From positions 1-5,237 of the forward strand of contig CANQIG010000147.1 in NCBI GenBank assembly GCA_947623765.1: a stretch of 5,237 nucleotides of DNA. The letters are read 5' to 3'. Positions within the stretch are counted from its first letter, which is position 1; each line of letters opens with the position of its first letter. Source of the stretch: an uncultured Clostridia bacterium. Lineage in GTDB: Bacteria; Bacillota; Clostridia; Oscillospirales; Acutalibacteraceae. The notes under the pieces are model-generated. The model was not told where the DNA came from. It worked only from the letters and a program-made list of their open reading frames with translations, and searched no databases. Made by a program: the position numbers and the translations under genes. Of the stretch, positions 1 to 4,757 are shown piece by piece.

Positions 1-90
1 GGGCTCGGGCGTGGGCTCCGGTGTCGGTTCCGGAGTGGGCTCAGGAGTAGGCTCGGGCGTGGGTTCCGGTGTCGGCTCCGGGGTGGGCTC
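1..90 (-). repeat. (EPTP)n stalk repeat
   Basis: A 12-nt unit encoding Glu-Pro-Thr-Pro is repeated about 7.5 times in residues 674-703 of the surface protein and continues past the left edge. Synonymous codons differ between units (GAG/GAA, CCC/CCG/CCT, ACC/ACA/ACG/ACT), so the protein repeat is older or more constrained than any recent DNA expansion. Pro/Thr/Glu stalks of this kind usually extend a domain away from the wall or separate folded modules. Confidence 0.9.
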
Positions 91-2109
91 CACGACGACT
101 GGGAGCACGGTCAGGGTACCGGGGACATACTCCACAACGTAGTTGCCCTGTTCCCCCGCGCCGGAGGCGGTGATCGCATGGTCACCCGCGTCCGCGCCGT
201 CGGTGCTCAGCGTATATTCGATCTTGTCGTCTCCCACGAGGCCCTCCACCGTGGCGGTGAGCTCCGGCATCGGGTCGCCCTCGTGGATCGTCTTGTCGTC
301 CGCGGTAACGGTGACGGTTTTCGGCGTGACGGTCAGATTCCCGTAACCGTTTCCCGTATAGTAATTGTTCCTGTTCACGCCGTTCCAATTGACCGTGAAC
401 CTGTTGCCTTTTTCCGTCGTACCGGCATCGGTCCGTTCGCCGGTAAAGGTAACCGTCACCTTTTCGGCATCGGCCGCGATCAGGCCGCCCTGACCAAGAT
501 TGGGAACTACGGAGTGAAAATCGTTGAACTCATTGTAATCATACTCGGTGGAGATCACGCCAGCTTCTTCCAGTTCGGCGATGCTCATGCCGCTGTTGGC
601 AAAGTCATTCAGCGGCTCGCCGTCGTAGACCTTTTCAAGGGAAGTGCTGCGGAAAACCACAGGCCGACGGTAGATTGCGATGCCGCCGATGTCCTCCAAG
701 ATCTGATAATTTTCAACAATACCGGCATTGTAGGAAGCGGCAACCACAACGCCATTGCCGTCCTCGATCCACCAATCGCAGGTGTTGTTGAAACCCGCGT
801 CGCCGGTGGAGATGCCGTTAATGATTGTTACATCGGTCTGCGAGTGGAAGCTGTCCGGGTCGAAATGGAACGTGTCGTTATAGGCGAGCGTGTCAAAATA
901 GCCCACGCCCTCATATTCGCCGCCAACGAGTTTTGCGTCACGCGCTTCCGCCGGTTCGCCGTCGTAGATCTTTGCAAGGCTCGGCGTCTGGATGCGGATG
1001 GGCCTCCGGTAGACATTGTAATGTGTTTCCGCCGTCACGGTCGGGAGGTTGTTGTTCGGGTCGCTCCAAGTCGCTCTCACCACATACTCGCCAAAATCCG
1101 GGCTATACTGCTCGTACGGGTCCCACGAGCTTACCTCGATCAAGCGGCTTCCGCTCCACATCGGTCCGTCGACCCACTCTCCATCAACGAGGTGGGTGCT
1201 GGACTCGGAGTATCCGTACTCGATTGTCGGCGCGCCGTACTCTTCAGCCGCCGGGCCTTCGATGCTGTACTCCGGGTTCTTCTCGTCGCCGTAGTACCAG
1301 TTCTCCTGAGAGATCGTGGCGGTGAAGGCGTCGGCGGCGGGCGCGTCGTCCGCGGGTTCCTCGGTGGCCTCGGGCTCCGGGGTCGTCTCGGTCGCTTCGT
1401 CGGTCGGTTCCTCGGCGGCCTCGGGCTCCGGGGTCGTCTCGGTCGCTTCGTCGGTCGGCTCCTCGGCAGCCTCGGGCTCCGCGGTCTTCGTCCACTTCAC
1501 CAGCAGGACTTCGTCCGCCGTGGGCTGCATCCGCAGGACCGTCCGGCCCATGCTGTCCACATATGACTCCACGGGCTCGGCGCATTCCACTTCATAGGTA
1601 TATCCGTCCAGCATCGGCAGGATGTACTCGAGCGAATTGCCTGCCTCCACCGTCTCGGACTCCGTGTTGGTCAGCGCTTCGTCCACGTACGTCTGCACCG
1701 TCACCTGCCAGGAGATCTGCCCCTCAAAGTCGGGGCCATCCTGTAAAGCGGTATAGCTTGTCGGCTCCTGCAAAGGCTCCGCGCTTGCCCCCGGTTCCTC
1801 CGTCGGGACCGCGGTCGATTCGGCAGTCGGTTCCGCAGTCGGCTCGGCGGTCGGCTCCGTCGTCGGTTCCGCCGTCTCCTCGGGCGCGGACGCCTCCATC
1901 GGGGCAGGCTCCGCCGCGGGGTCTTGGGTCTCCAGGCCCAATTCCTCGCTAGGCACCCCCCCCACATCGGGGATCGGCTCCGCGGACACGCTCGGCTCCG
2001 GCTGGGTCTCGTCGCCGAGACTCGCCGCGCTCGCGACCGTGTCCACCATGCCGCCGAACATCAGCAGGAACGCCAACAGCACGGCAAGCATTCGGTTCAT
2101 CTTTTTCAT
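1..2109 (-). CDS. Large secreted surface protein with YDG/MBG-type repeats (C-terminus outside window)
   Basis: The frame is open for 703 codons and has no stop before the left edge, so the C-terminus and any wall anchor are unseen. ATG at 2109-2107 is preceded by AGAAGGAGG, 8 nt away. Residues 1-28 look like a signal peptide: Lys/Arg near the N-terminus, a hydrophobic core (LAVLLAFLLMFGG) and an ASA site near 28. Then follow a Glu/Pro/Thr linker (about 36-121), a possible MucBP-like beta domain (about 130-206, with YVDE and LDGYTYE), a repetitive acidic linker (210-260), an Ig-like domain (261-365, ISQENWYYGDE), two YDG-type repeats carrying SLAKIYDGEP (377-386) and SLEKVYDGEP (490-499), an MBG-type domain (597-669, EGDPMPELTATVEGL) and an EPTP stalk from 674. 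This architecture is typical of cell-surface or adhesin-like proteins of Gram-positive gut bacteria; ligand and function are unknown. Domain names rest on motif recognition and need a profile search. Confidence 0.88.
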   Translation of the reverse strand, partial: MKKMNRMLAVLLAFLLMFGGMVDTVASAASLGDETQPEPSVSAEPIPDVGGVPSEELGLETQDPAAEPAPMEASAPEETAEPTTEPTAEPTAEPTAESTAVPTEEPGASAEPLQEPTSYTALQDGPDFEGQISWQVTVQTYVDEALTNTESETVEAGNSLEYILPMLDGYTYEVECAEPVESYVDSMGRTVLRMQPTADEVLLVKWTKTAEPEAAEEPTDEATETTPEPEAAEEPTDEATETTPEPEATEEPADDAPAADAFTATISQENWYYGDEKNPEYSIEGPAAEEYGAPTIEYGYSESSTHLVDGEWVDGPMWSGSRLIEVSSWDPYEQYSPDFGEYVVRATWSDPNNNLPTVTAETHYNVYRRPIRIQTPSLAKIYDGEPAEARDAKLVGGEYEGVGYFDTLAYNDTFHFDPDSFHSQTDVTIINGISTGDAGFNNTCDWWIEDGNGVVVAASYNAGIVENYQILEDIGGIAIYRRPVVFRSTSLEKVYDGEPLNDFANSGMSIAELEEAGVISTEYDYNEFNDFHSVVPNLGQGGLIAADAEKVTVTFTGERTDAGTTEKGNRFTVNWNGVNRNNYYTGNGYGNLTVTPKTVTVTADDKTIHEGDPMPELTATVEGLVGDDKIEYTLSTDGADAGDHAITASGAGEQGNYVVEYVPGTLTVLPVVVEPTPEPTPEPTPEPTPEPTPEPTPEPTPEP
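1336..1479 (-). repeat. 51-nt tandem repeat coding an acidic 17-residue unit
   Basis: Two complete copies (1479-1429 and 1428-1378, minus strand) encode the same 17 residues, beginning EPEAAEEPTDEATETT and ending in Pro. They differ at only two synonymous sites (GCT/GCC and GAG/GAA). A third, diverged partial copy (EPEATEEPADDAPA) follows to 1336. The near-identity at DNA level points to recent duplication or homogenisation. The repeat forms a flexible linker between the MucBP-like region and the Ig-like domain. Confidence 0.9.
1801..1872 (-). repeat. (AEPT)n linker repeat
   Basis: Six consecutive 12-nt units encode AEPT, TEPT, AEPT, AEPT, AEST and AVPT (residues 80-103 of the surface protein). 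The later units are degenerate. It forms part of the unstructured Thr/Glu/Pro linker between the signal peptide and the first folded domain. Confidence 0.85.
1956..1963 (-). repeat. G8 homopolymer inside the surface-protein gene
   Basis: Eight G on the coding strand span codons 49-52 (GTG GGG GGG GTG), about 20 residues after the predicted signal cleavage site. With 9 G the frame would read GGT GCC TAG and stop at once (TAG at 1951-1949). With 7 G it would run out of frame in an Arg/Pro-rich reading to a stop at 1703-1701. The present length is the in-frame (ON) state. Slipped-strand switching is an inference from tract length and position. Confidence 0.85.
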
Positions 2110-2117
2110 CGTGACTG

Positions 2118-2126
2118 CCTCCTTCT
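2118..2126 (-). promoter_or_regulatory. Ribosome binding site of the surface-protein gene
   Basis: On the minus strand this reads AGAAGGAGG, with 8 nt between it and the ATG at 2109. It is a near-perfect anti-16S match and fixes the start codon. No better in-frame start lies between it and the signal peptide. Confidence 0.85.
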
Positions 2127-2204
2127 AAAGGCTCTTTACTTACATGGAAGAGCGCTGCGCCCGGGACCCTCCCGAGGACACCCTTCCTTTTATACTGTGG
2201 TTCC

Positions 2205-2238
2205 ATTATAGCACGCGTACAGTCAATAAAACCGTCAA
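2205..2238 (-). promoter_or_regulatory. Proximal promoter (P2) of the surface-protein gene
   Basis: The minus strand carries an extended -10, TGC followed by TATAAT (2213-2205), a perfect match. Two TTGAC elements lie upstream, TTGACT at 2226-2221 and TTGACG at 2238-2233, but the gaps to the -10 are 10 and 22 nt instead of about 17. This promoter therefore probably depends on the extended -10 or on an activator. Expected start is near 2198, giving a leader of about 90 nt. Confidence 0.6.
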
Positions 2239-2242
2239 TAAA
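2222..2242. repeat. Direct repeat GTCAATAAA x2 upstream of P2
   Basis: GTCAATAAA occurs at 2222-2230 and 2234-2242 on the plus strand (TTTATTGAC on the gene's strand), 12 bp apart start to start, in the -35 region of P2. Tandem sites next to a promoter with a badly spaced -35 could bind an activator or repressor. No regulator is identified. Confidence 0.5.
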
Positions 2243-2372
2243 CGGAAAAACTTTTCGGGTTTTTCAAATCCTTTCGGTCCCTGATGCCTCGGGTCCCGCA
2301 GGGCTGTCCTTCCCGATATCCCTGTCCACATGATATGCTGCGCGCGGGATATATTCCATTCGCTATTCTACT

Positions 2373-2400
2373 ATTATAGCGCAAAACCATTTTTTTGCAA
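2373..2400 (-). promoter_or_regulatory. Distal promoter (P1) of the surface-protein gene
   Basis: On the minus strand TTGCAA (2400-2395) is followed after 16 nt by TATAAT (2378-2373). Transcription would begin near 2366 and produce a leader of roughly 255 nt that runs through P2. The -10 overlaps a CGCTAT/ATAGCG inverted repeat, a possible regulatory site. Confidence 0.6.
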
Positions 2401-2553
2401 CCTGTTTTTTGAAAAAATCATGTTTTCGGATCATTCGGCCTCAAGAGAGCTTTAAAGCCGGTTTTTCAGCTCCAAAAGGACGCGCTTCTTTCATTTTTCC
2501 GTTGAATTCCGCGGGACGAAGAAGTTCGTTCGACGGTGCTCTCCCCCTCGGCG

Positions 2554-2582
2554 TTGACTTTCCGTTCTTCGTGTGATAGAAT
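2554..2582 (+). promoter_or_regulatory. Promoter of the GyrI-like gene
   Basis: TTGACT (2554-2559), a 17-nt spacer and TAGAAT (2577-2582) preceded by TGA, giving an extended -10. Transcription would start near 2589, about 33 nt ahead of the start codon. This is a strong sigma-A-type match with optimal spacing. Confidence 0.8.
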
Positions 2583-2608
2583 GAAAATGCAATCAATTTA
2601 TTCGTTTT

Positions 2609-2616
2609 GGGAGGAG
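2609..2616 (+). promoter_or_regulatory. Ribosome binding site deciding the start of the GyrI-like gene
   Basis: GGGAGGAG lies 5 nt before ATG 2622. A TTG at 2607 is in the same frame and would add five residues (MGGAS), but it overlaps this site, so ATG 2622 is the supported start. Confidence 0.85.
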
Positions 2617-2621
2617 CCAGT

Positions 2622-3083
2622 ATGGAGGTCTTGCGTGTTCACAAGCCGAGCTTTACGGTCATCGGGATCGAGGGCAGCACGAACGACGGCGACGGGTTCA
2701 TCGAAAAGCTGTGGGACGAGGCGAACGCCCGCTTTCCGGAGATCGAGCCGCTCTGCAAGCGCTGCGGCGACGGGAGCTTTGCGGGGTTCTGGGGCGCGAT
2801 GACGGATTTTTCCCGCAGCTTCCGGCCGTGGGAGGACTTCTCGAAAGGTCTGTACCTCGCGGGCGCGGAGTGCGTGGATGGCGCAGAGCCGCCCGCGGGC
2901 TGGACCAAATGGGTCGTGCCGTCCTTCGAGTATCTTCAGTTCGACCGGGAGGCGTTCACCTTCCCGGAAGCTCTCGACTATGTAAAAGAAAACGGGTTTT
3001 CCGTCGCGGGCGCAGTTCACGATTTTACGGACCCGCGCACGGGAAAGGGCTACATCTTCGTCCCCATTCAAAGCGCGGAGTGA
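2622..3083 (+). CDS. Stand-alone GyrI-like (effector-binding) domain protein
   Basis: 153 residues, cytoplasmic, with no signal peptide, membrane segment or DNA-binding domain. It resembles the GyrI-like / AraC effector-binding / Cass2 superfamily, a small alpha-beta barrel that binds amphipathic or cationic small molecules, either as a sensor module of regulators or alone. Visible traits are an N-terminal strand FTVIGIEG (11-18), a helix with W31, the run YLAGAECVDG (78-87) and W94/W97 leading into VVPSFEYLQF (98-107), a helix FPEALDYVKENG (114-125), and a C-terminal HDF (133-135) with YIFVPI (144-149). E103 sits where members of this superfamily often carry a ligand-facing glutamate; that placement is inferred. 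The gene has its own promoter and a downstream terminator, so it is monocistronic. It converges on a MATE exporter, which makes a drug or metabolite-binding role plausible but not shown. A few of these proteins are hydrolases, so an enzyme is an alternative. Confidence 0.82.
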   Translation: MEVLRVHKPSFTVIGIEGSTNDGDGFIEKLWDEANARFPEIEPLCKRCGDGSFAGFWGAMTDFSRSFRPWEDFSKGLYLAGAECVDGAEPPAGWTKWVVPSFEYLQFDREAFTFPEALDYVKENGFSVAGAVHDFTDPRTGKGYIFVPIQSAE

Positions 3084-3112
3084 GCGCGCCGCGTTCCCGG
3101 TGAAGTTTGAAG

Positions 3113-3157
3113 GCAAAAAATTGGCGGCCAAGCGAGGGCTTTGGCCGCTGTTTTTGC
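3113..3157. terminator. Bidirectional rho-independent terminator
   Basis: GCGGCCAA (3124-3131) pairs with TTGGCCGC (3141-3148) around a 9-nt loop. The stem is flanked by an A-run (3115-3120) on the left and a T-run (3151-3155) on the right, so a U-tract follows the hairpin on both strands. It lies 40 bp after the GyrI-like stop and 47 bp after the MATE stop, and serves both convergent genes. Confidence 0.88.
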
Positions 3158-3179
3158 GTCTGAAAAACGGTGGGGCGCT

Positions 3180-3211
3180 GCCGACCGGGGCTGTTTTATG
3201 CGCCGGTCGGC
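3180..3211. other. Hairpin with the MATE stop codon in its loop
   Basis: GCCGACCGG (3180-3188) and CCGGTCGGC (3203-3211) form a perfect 9-bp stem with a 14-nt loop. On the minus strand the 5' arm is in the last codons of the exporter and the TAA (3198-3196) lies in the loop. No T-run follows directly, so it is not a standard terminator by itself; it may protect the 3' end of the mRNA or assist the terminator further on. Confidence 0.65.
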
Positions 3212-4548
3212 GCGGGGTACTCGCGCTCGAGGCGCTTCACGGTATGCAGGTACACCGGCAGGAGGAACACGTCCGCACAGAGCCACGCGGCGGGGTTCGC
3301 GAAGCACGCGCCGTTGAAGCCCATCGCGCGCACGAGGACGAACGCGACGAACGCCCGCCCGATCAGCTCCATAAGCCCGGCGAGCATCGCGACGCGGCTA
3401 TACCCGAGCCCCTGCACCGCGTTCCGGTAGATGAGGACGATCGCGAGCAGGAACGCCGAGGCCACGACCACATTGAGGAAATGCGTCACGAGGTCGAGGA
3501 TCTCGGTCTCGCTGCTGTCGATGAAGAGCTGCGCGATGTACCGCCCGACGAGCGCCTGCACTGCGAACGCAGCGATGCTGTACACGAAGGCGATCTGCGT
3601 GATTCGCCGCACGCCGACGCGCACGCGGTCGATCCGCCGCGCGCCGAGATTCTGCCCGCAGTAGGTGGCCATCGTCACGCCGACGGCCTCGAACGGCGTC
3701 GTGAAGATGAACTGTACCTTCGCGCCCGCGCCGATGGCCGCGACGGCCCCGGAGCCGAGCGAATTGACCGCCGCCTGCAGGATCGTCGAACCGACCGCCG
3801 TGATGGAGAACTGCAGGCCCATCGGGACGCCGATGGAGAGCAGCTGCCGCGCCGTCTTCCCCGAGGGCGACCACTCTCTGCCGCGGATGTGGAGGATCTC
3901 GAACTGCAGGGCGACCATCGCGATGCAGAGCAGCCCGGAGACGAGCTGCGCGAGCACCGTCGCGATCGCCGCCCCGGCGATGCCCATCGAGAAGGTGACG
4001 ACAAAGAGCAGGTCGAGGGCGATGTTGAGCAGCGTGCTGCAAAGCAGCATATAGAGCGGCGTGCGCCCGTCGCCGACGGCGCGCAGCACGCTCGAGAGCA
4101 GATTGTAGAGGACCGTCGCGGGGATGCCGAAGAAGATGAGCCGGATATAGGTCAGCGAATACGGGAAGATGTTCTCCGGCGTGCCCATCAGGCGGAGGAT
4201 CTGCGGGGAGAGCAGCCCCGTCACGAGCGCCATCACGACCGAGATCCCCCCGGCGATATAGATGCCGTTCGCGAAAAAGCGCCGCATGGAGACGTGATCG
4301 CCCGCGCCGAACGACTGCGAGACCGGGATCGCAAAGCCCGAGCACAGCCCGAGCGCGAAGCCGAGGATCAGAAAGTTCAGCGAGCCCGTCGCGCTGACGC
4401 CCGAAAACGCGTCCACGCCGAGAAACCGCGAGACGATGATGCTGTCCGCCATGCTATAGAGCTGCTGGAGCAGGTTCCCGAGCAGGACGGGAACAAAAAA
4501 GCGCAATATTCGTTTGATCGGGTTCCCCACCGTCATATCCGTTACCAT
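3196..4548 (-). CDS. MATE family multidrug/metabolite exporter
   Basis: 450 residues, the usual length for a complete MATE transporter, and the whole chain alternates hydrophobic helices as expected for 12 transmembrane segments. It would sit in the cytoplasmic membrane and export organic cations, drugs or metabolites in exchange for Na+ or H+; the substrate cannot be read from sequence. Two MatE repeats are visible, about 14-175 and 238-400. Family traits include P20 and the TM1 stretch QQLYSMADS (28-36) with D35, AVGDGRTP (157-164), LNIALDLLFVV (174-184), GVPMGLQF (240-247) opening the second half, CGQNLGA (297-303) and YRNAVQGLG (374-382). ATG 4548 has GGAGGA (4563-4558) 9 nt upstream. It has its own promoter, diverges from the GH3-like gene and converges on the GyrI-like gene. 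No frameshift is seen. The COG0534 group is certain; the subfamily is not. Confidence 0.95.
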   Translation of the reverse strand: MVTDMTVGNPIKRILRFFVPVLLGNLLQQLYSMADSIIVSRFLGVDAFSGVSATGSLNFLILGFALGLCSGFAIPVSQSFGAGDHVSMRRFFANGIYIAGGISVVMALVTGLLSPQILRLMGTPENIFPYSLTYIRLIFFGIPATVLYNLLSSVLRAVGDGRTPLYMLLCSTLLNIALDLLFVVTFSMGIAGAAIATVLAQLVSGLLCIAMVALQFEILHIRGREWSPSGKTARQLLSIGVPMGLQFSITAVGSTILQAAVNSLGSGAVAAIGAGAKVQFIFTTPFEAVGVTMATYCGQNLGARRIDRVRVGVRRITQIAFVYSIAAFAVQALVGRYIAQLFIDSSETEILDLVTHFLNVVVASAFLLAIVLIYRNAVQGLGYSRVAMLAGLMELIGRAFVAFVLVRAMGFNGACFANPAAWLCADVFLLPVYLHTVKRLEREYPAPTGA

Positions 4549-4598
4549 GGATCGTCATCCTCCATTCCGAGGGCCGGGGCTTTCCGCCGACCCGCATA

Positions 4599-4627
4599 AG
4601 TATAGCGCGTTTCGCGGCAAACTGCAA
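4599..4627 (-). promoter_or_regulatory. Promoter of the MATE exporter gene
   Basis: On the minus strand TTGCAG (4627-4622), a 17-nt spacer and TATACT (4604-4599). Transcription would start near 4592, about 44 nt before the start codon. This is a good sigma-A match with ideal spacing. Confidence 0.78.
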
Positions 4628-4647
4628 GCGGTTTATTTGCTAGTCAT

Positions 4648-4662
4648 TTCGCGCCGCGCGAA
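4648..4662. promoter_or_regulatory. Inverted repeat between divergent promoters (candidate operator)
   Basis: TTCGCG (4648-4653) and CGCGAA (4657-4662) are perfect inverted arms around CCG. The element sits between the two divergent -35 boxes, 20 bp from the exporter's and 11 bp from the GH3-like gene's. A dimeric regulator bound here could act on both genes. No protein is assigned. Confidence 0.5.
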
Positions 4663-4673
4663 GGGGAAATTCG

Positions 4674-4702
4674 TTGACATCCCGGCGCGGTTCTGTTATA
4701 CT
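4674..4702 (+). promoter_or_regulatory. Promoter of the GH3-like gene
   Basis: TTGACA (4674-4679, perfect), a 17-nt spacer, then TATACT (4697-4702) with an upstream TGT giving an extended -10. It is the strongest promoter match in the window. Transcription would begin near 4709, so the leader is about 50 nt. Confidence 0.88.
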
Positions 4703-4711
4703 TTTTTGTAA

Positions 4712-4725
4712 ATAGAACGTTCTAT
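4712..4725. promoter_or_regulatory. Perfect 14-bp palindrome at the transcription start (candidate repressor operator)
   Basis: ATAGAACGTTCTAT is its own reverse complement and lies 9 bp after the -10, covering about +4 to +17 of the GH3-like transcript. Position and symmetry fit an operator for a dimeric repressor such as a TetR-type protein, which would block a very strong promoter. It does not fit a LexA box, which needs a spacer between GAAC and GTTC. No such regulator gene lies in the window. Confidence 0.65.
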
Positions 4726-4757
4726 CTTTGATCTGCATTTGGAAAGGGGAAGCGACA

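Larger units (their letters stand above)
2110..2621. other. 512-bp intergenic control region
   Basis: No convincing gene lies here, and the base composition is clearly more AT-rich than in the flanking genes. It holds two candidate leftward promoters for the surface protein and one rightward promoter for the GyrI-like gene. Other elements seen: a small hairpin in the surface-protein leader (CCCGGGA 2160-2166 with TCCCGAG 2170-2176, 3-nt loop, one wobble pair); an A/T-rich hairpin (GAAAAAC 2245-2251 with GTTTTTC 2259-2265); an inverted repeat CGCTAT/ATAGCG (2361-2366, 2376-2381) around the distal -10; and a 10-bp palindrome GCTTTAAAGC (2449-2458). I recognise no riboswitch or small RNA. The stretch 2401-2550 shows nothing further. 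Confidence 0.6.

Noticed and set aside
1..90. CRISPR-like periodic repeat at the left edge.
   Set aside because: The period is 12 nt, in frame, with no spacers; it encodes EPTP stalk units.
178..1566. Long plus-strand open frame of 462 codons.
   Set aside because: It lies antisense to the surface protein, has no ribosome binding site, and its low-complexity GRLGRFVGR-type tail is just the complement of the Pro/Glu/Thr repeats. The minus-strand frame has a signal peptide, a strong RBS and recognisable domains.
2245..2265. A/T-rich hairpin GAAAAAC/GTTTTTC as a terminator.
   Set aside because: The stem has almost no GC pairs and no upstream gene ends there; at most it is a weak structure in the leader from P1.
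2245..2340. A riboswitch in the long P1 leader, suggested by GGGACCGAAAGG and CAGGG/CCCTG pairing.
   Set aside because: I could not fit the conserved core of any riboswitch class, including c-di-GMP types, and the stems are short.
3100..4599. Long plus-strand open frame of 499 codons.
   Set aside because: It is antisense to the complete MATE gene; its product is an implausible Arg/Asp/Glu/His-rich chain typical of a shadow of a GC-rich membrane-protein gene.
4715..4722. GAACGTTC as a LexA (SOS) box.
   Set aside because: The Firmicute LexA site needs four bases between GAAC and GTTC; here there are none.
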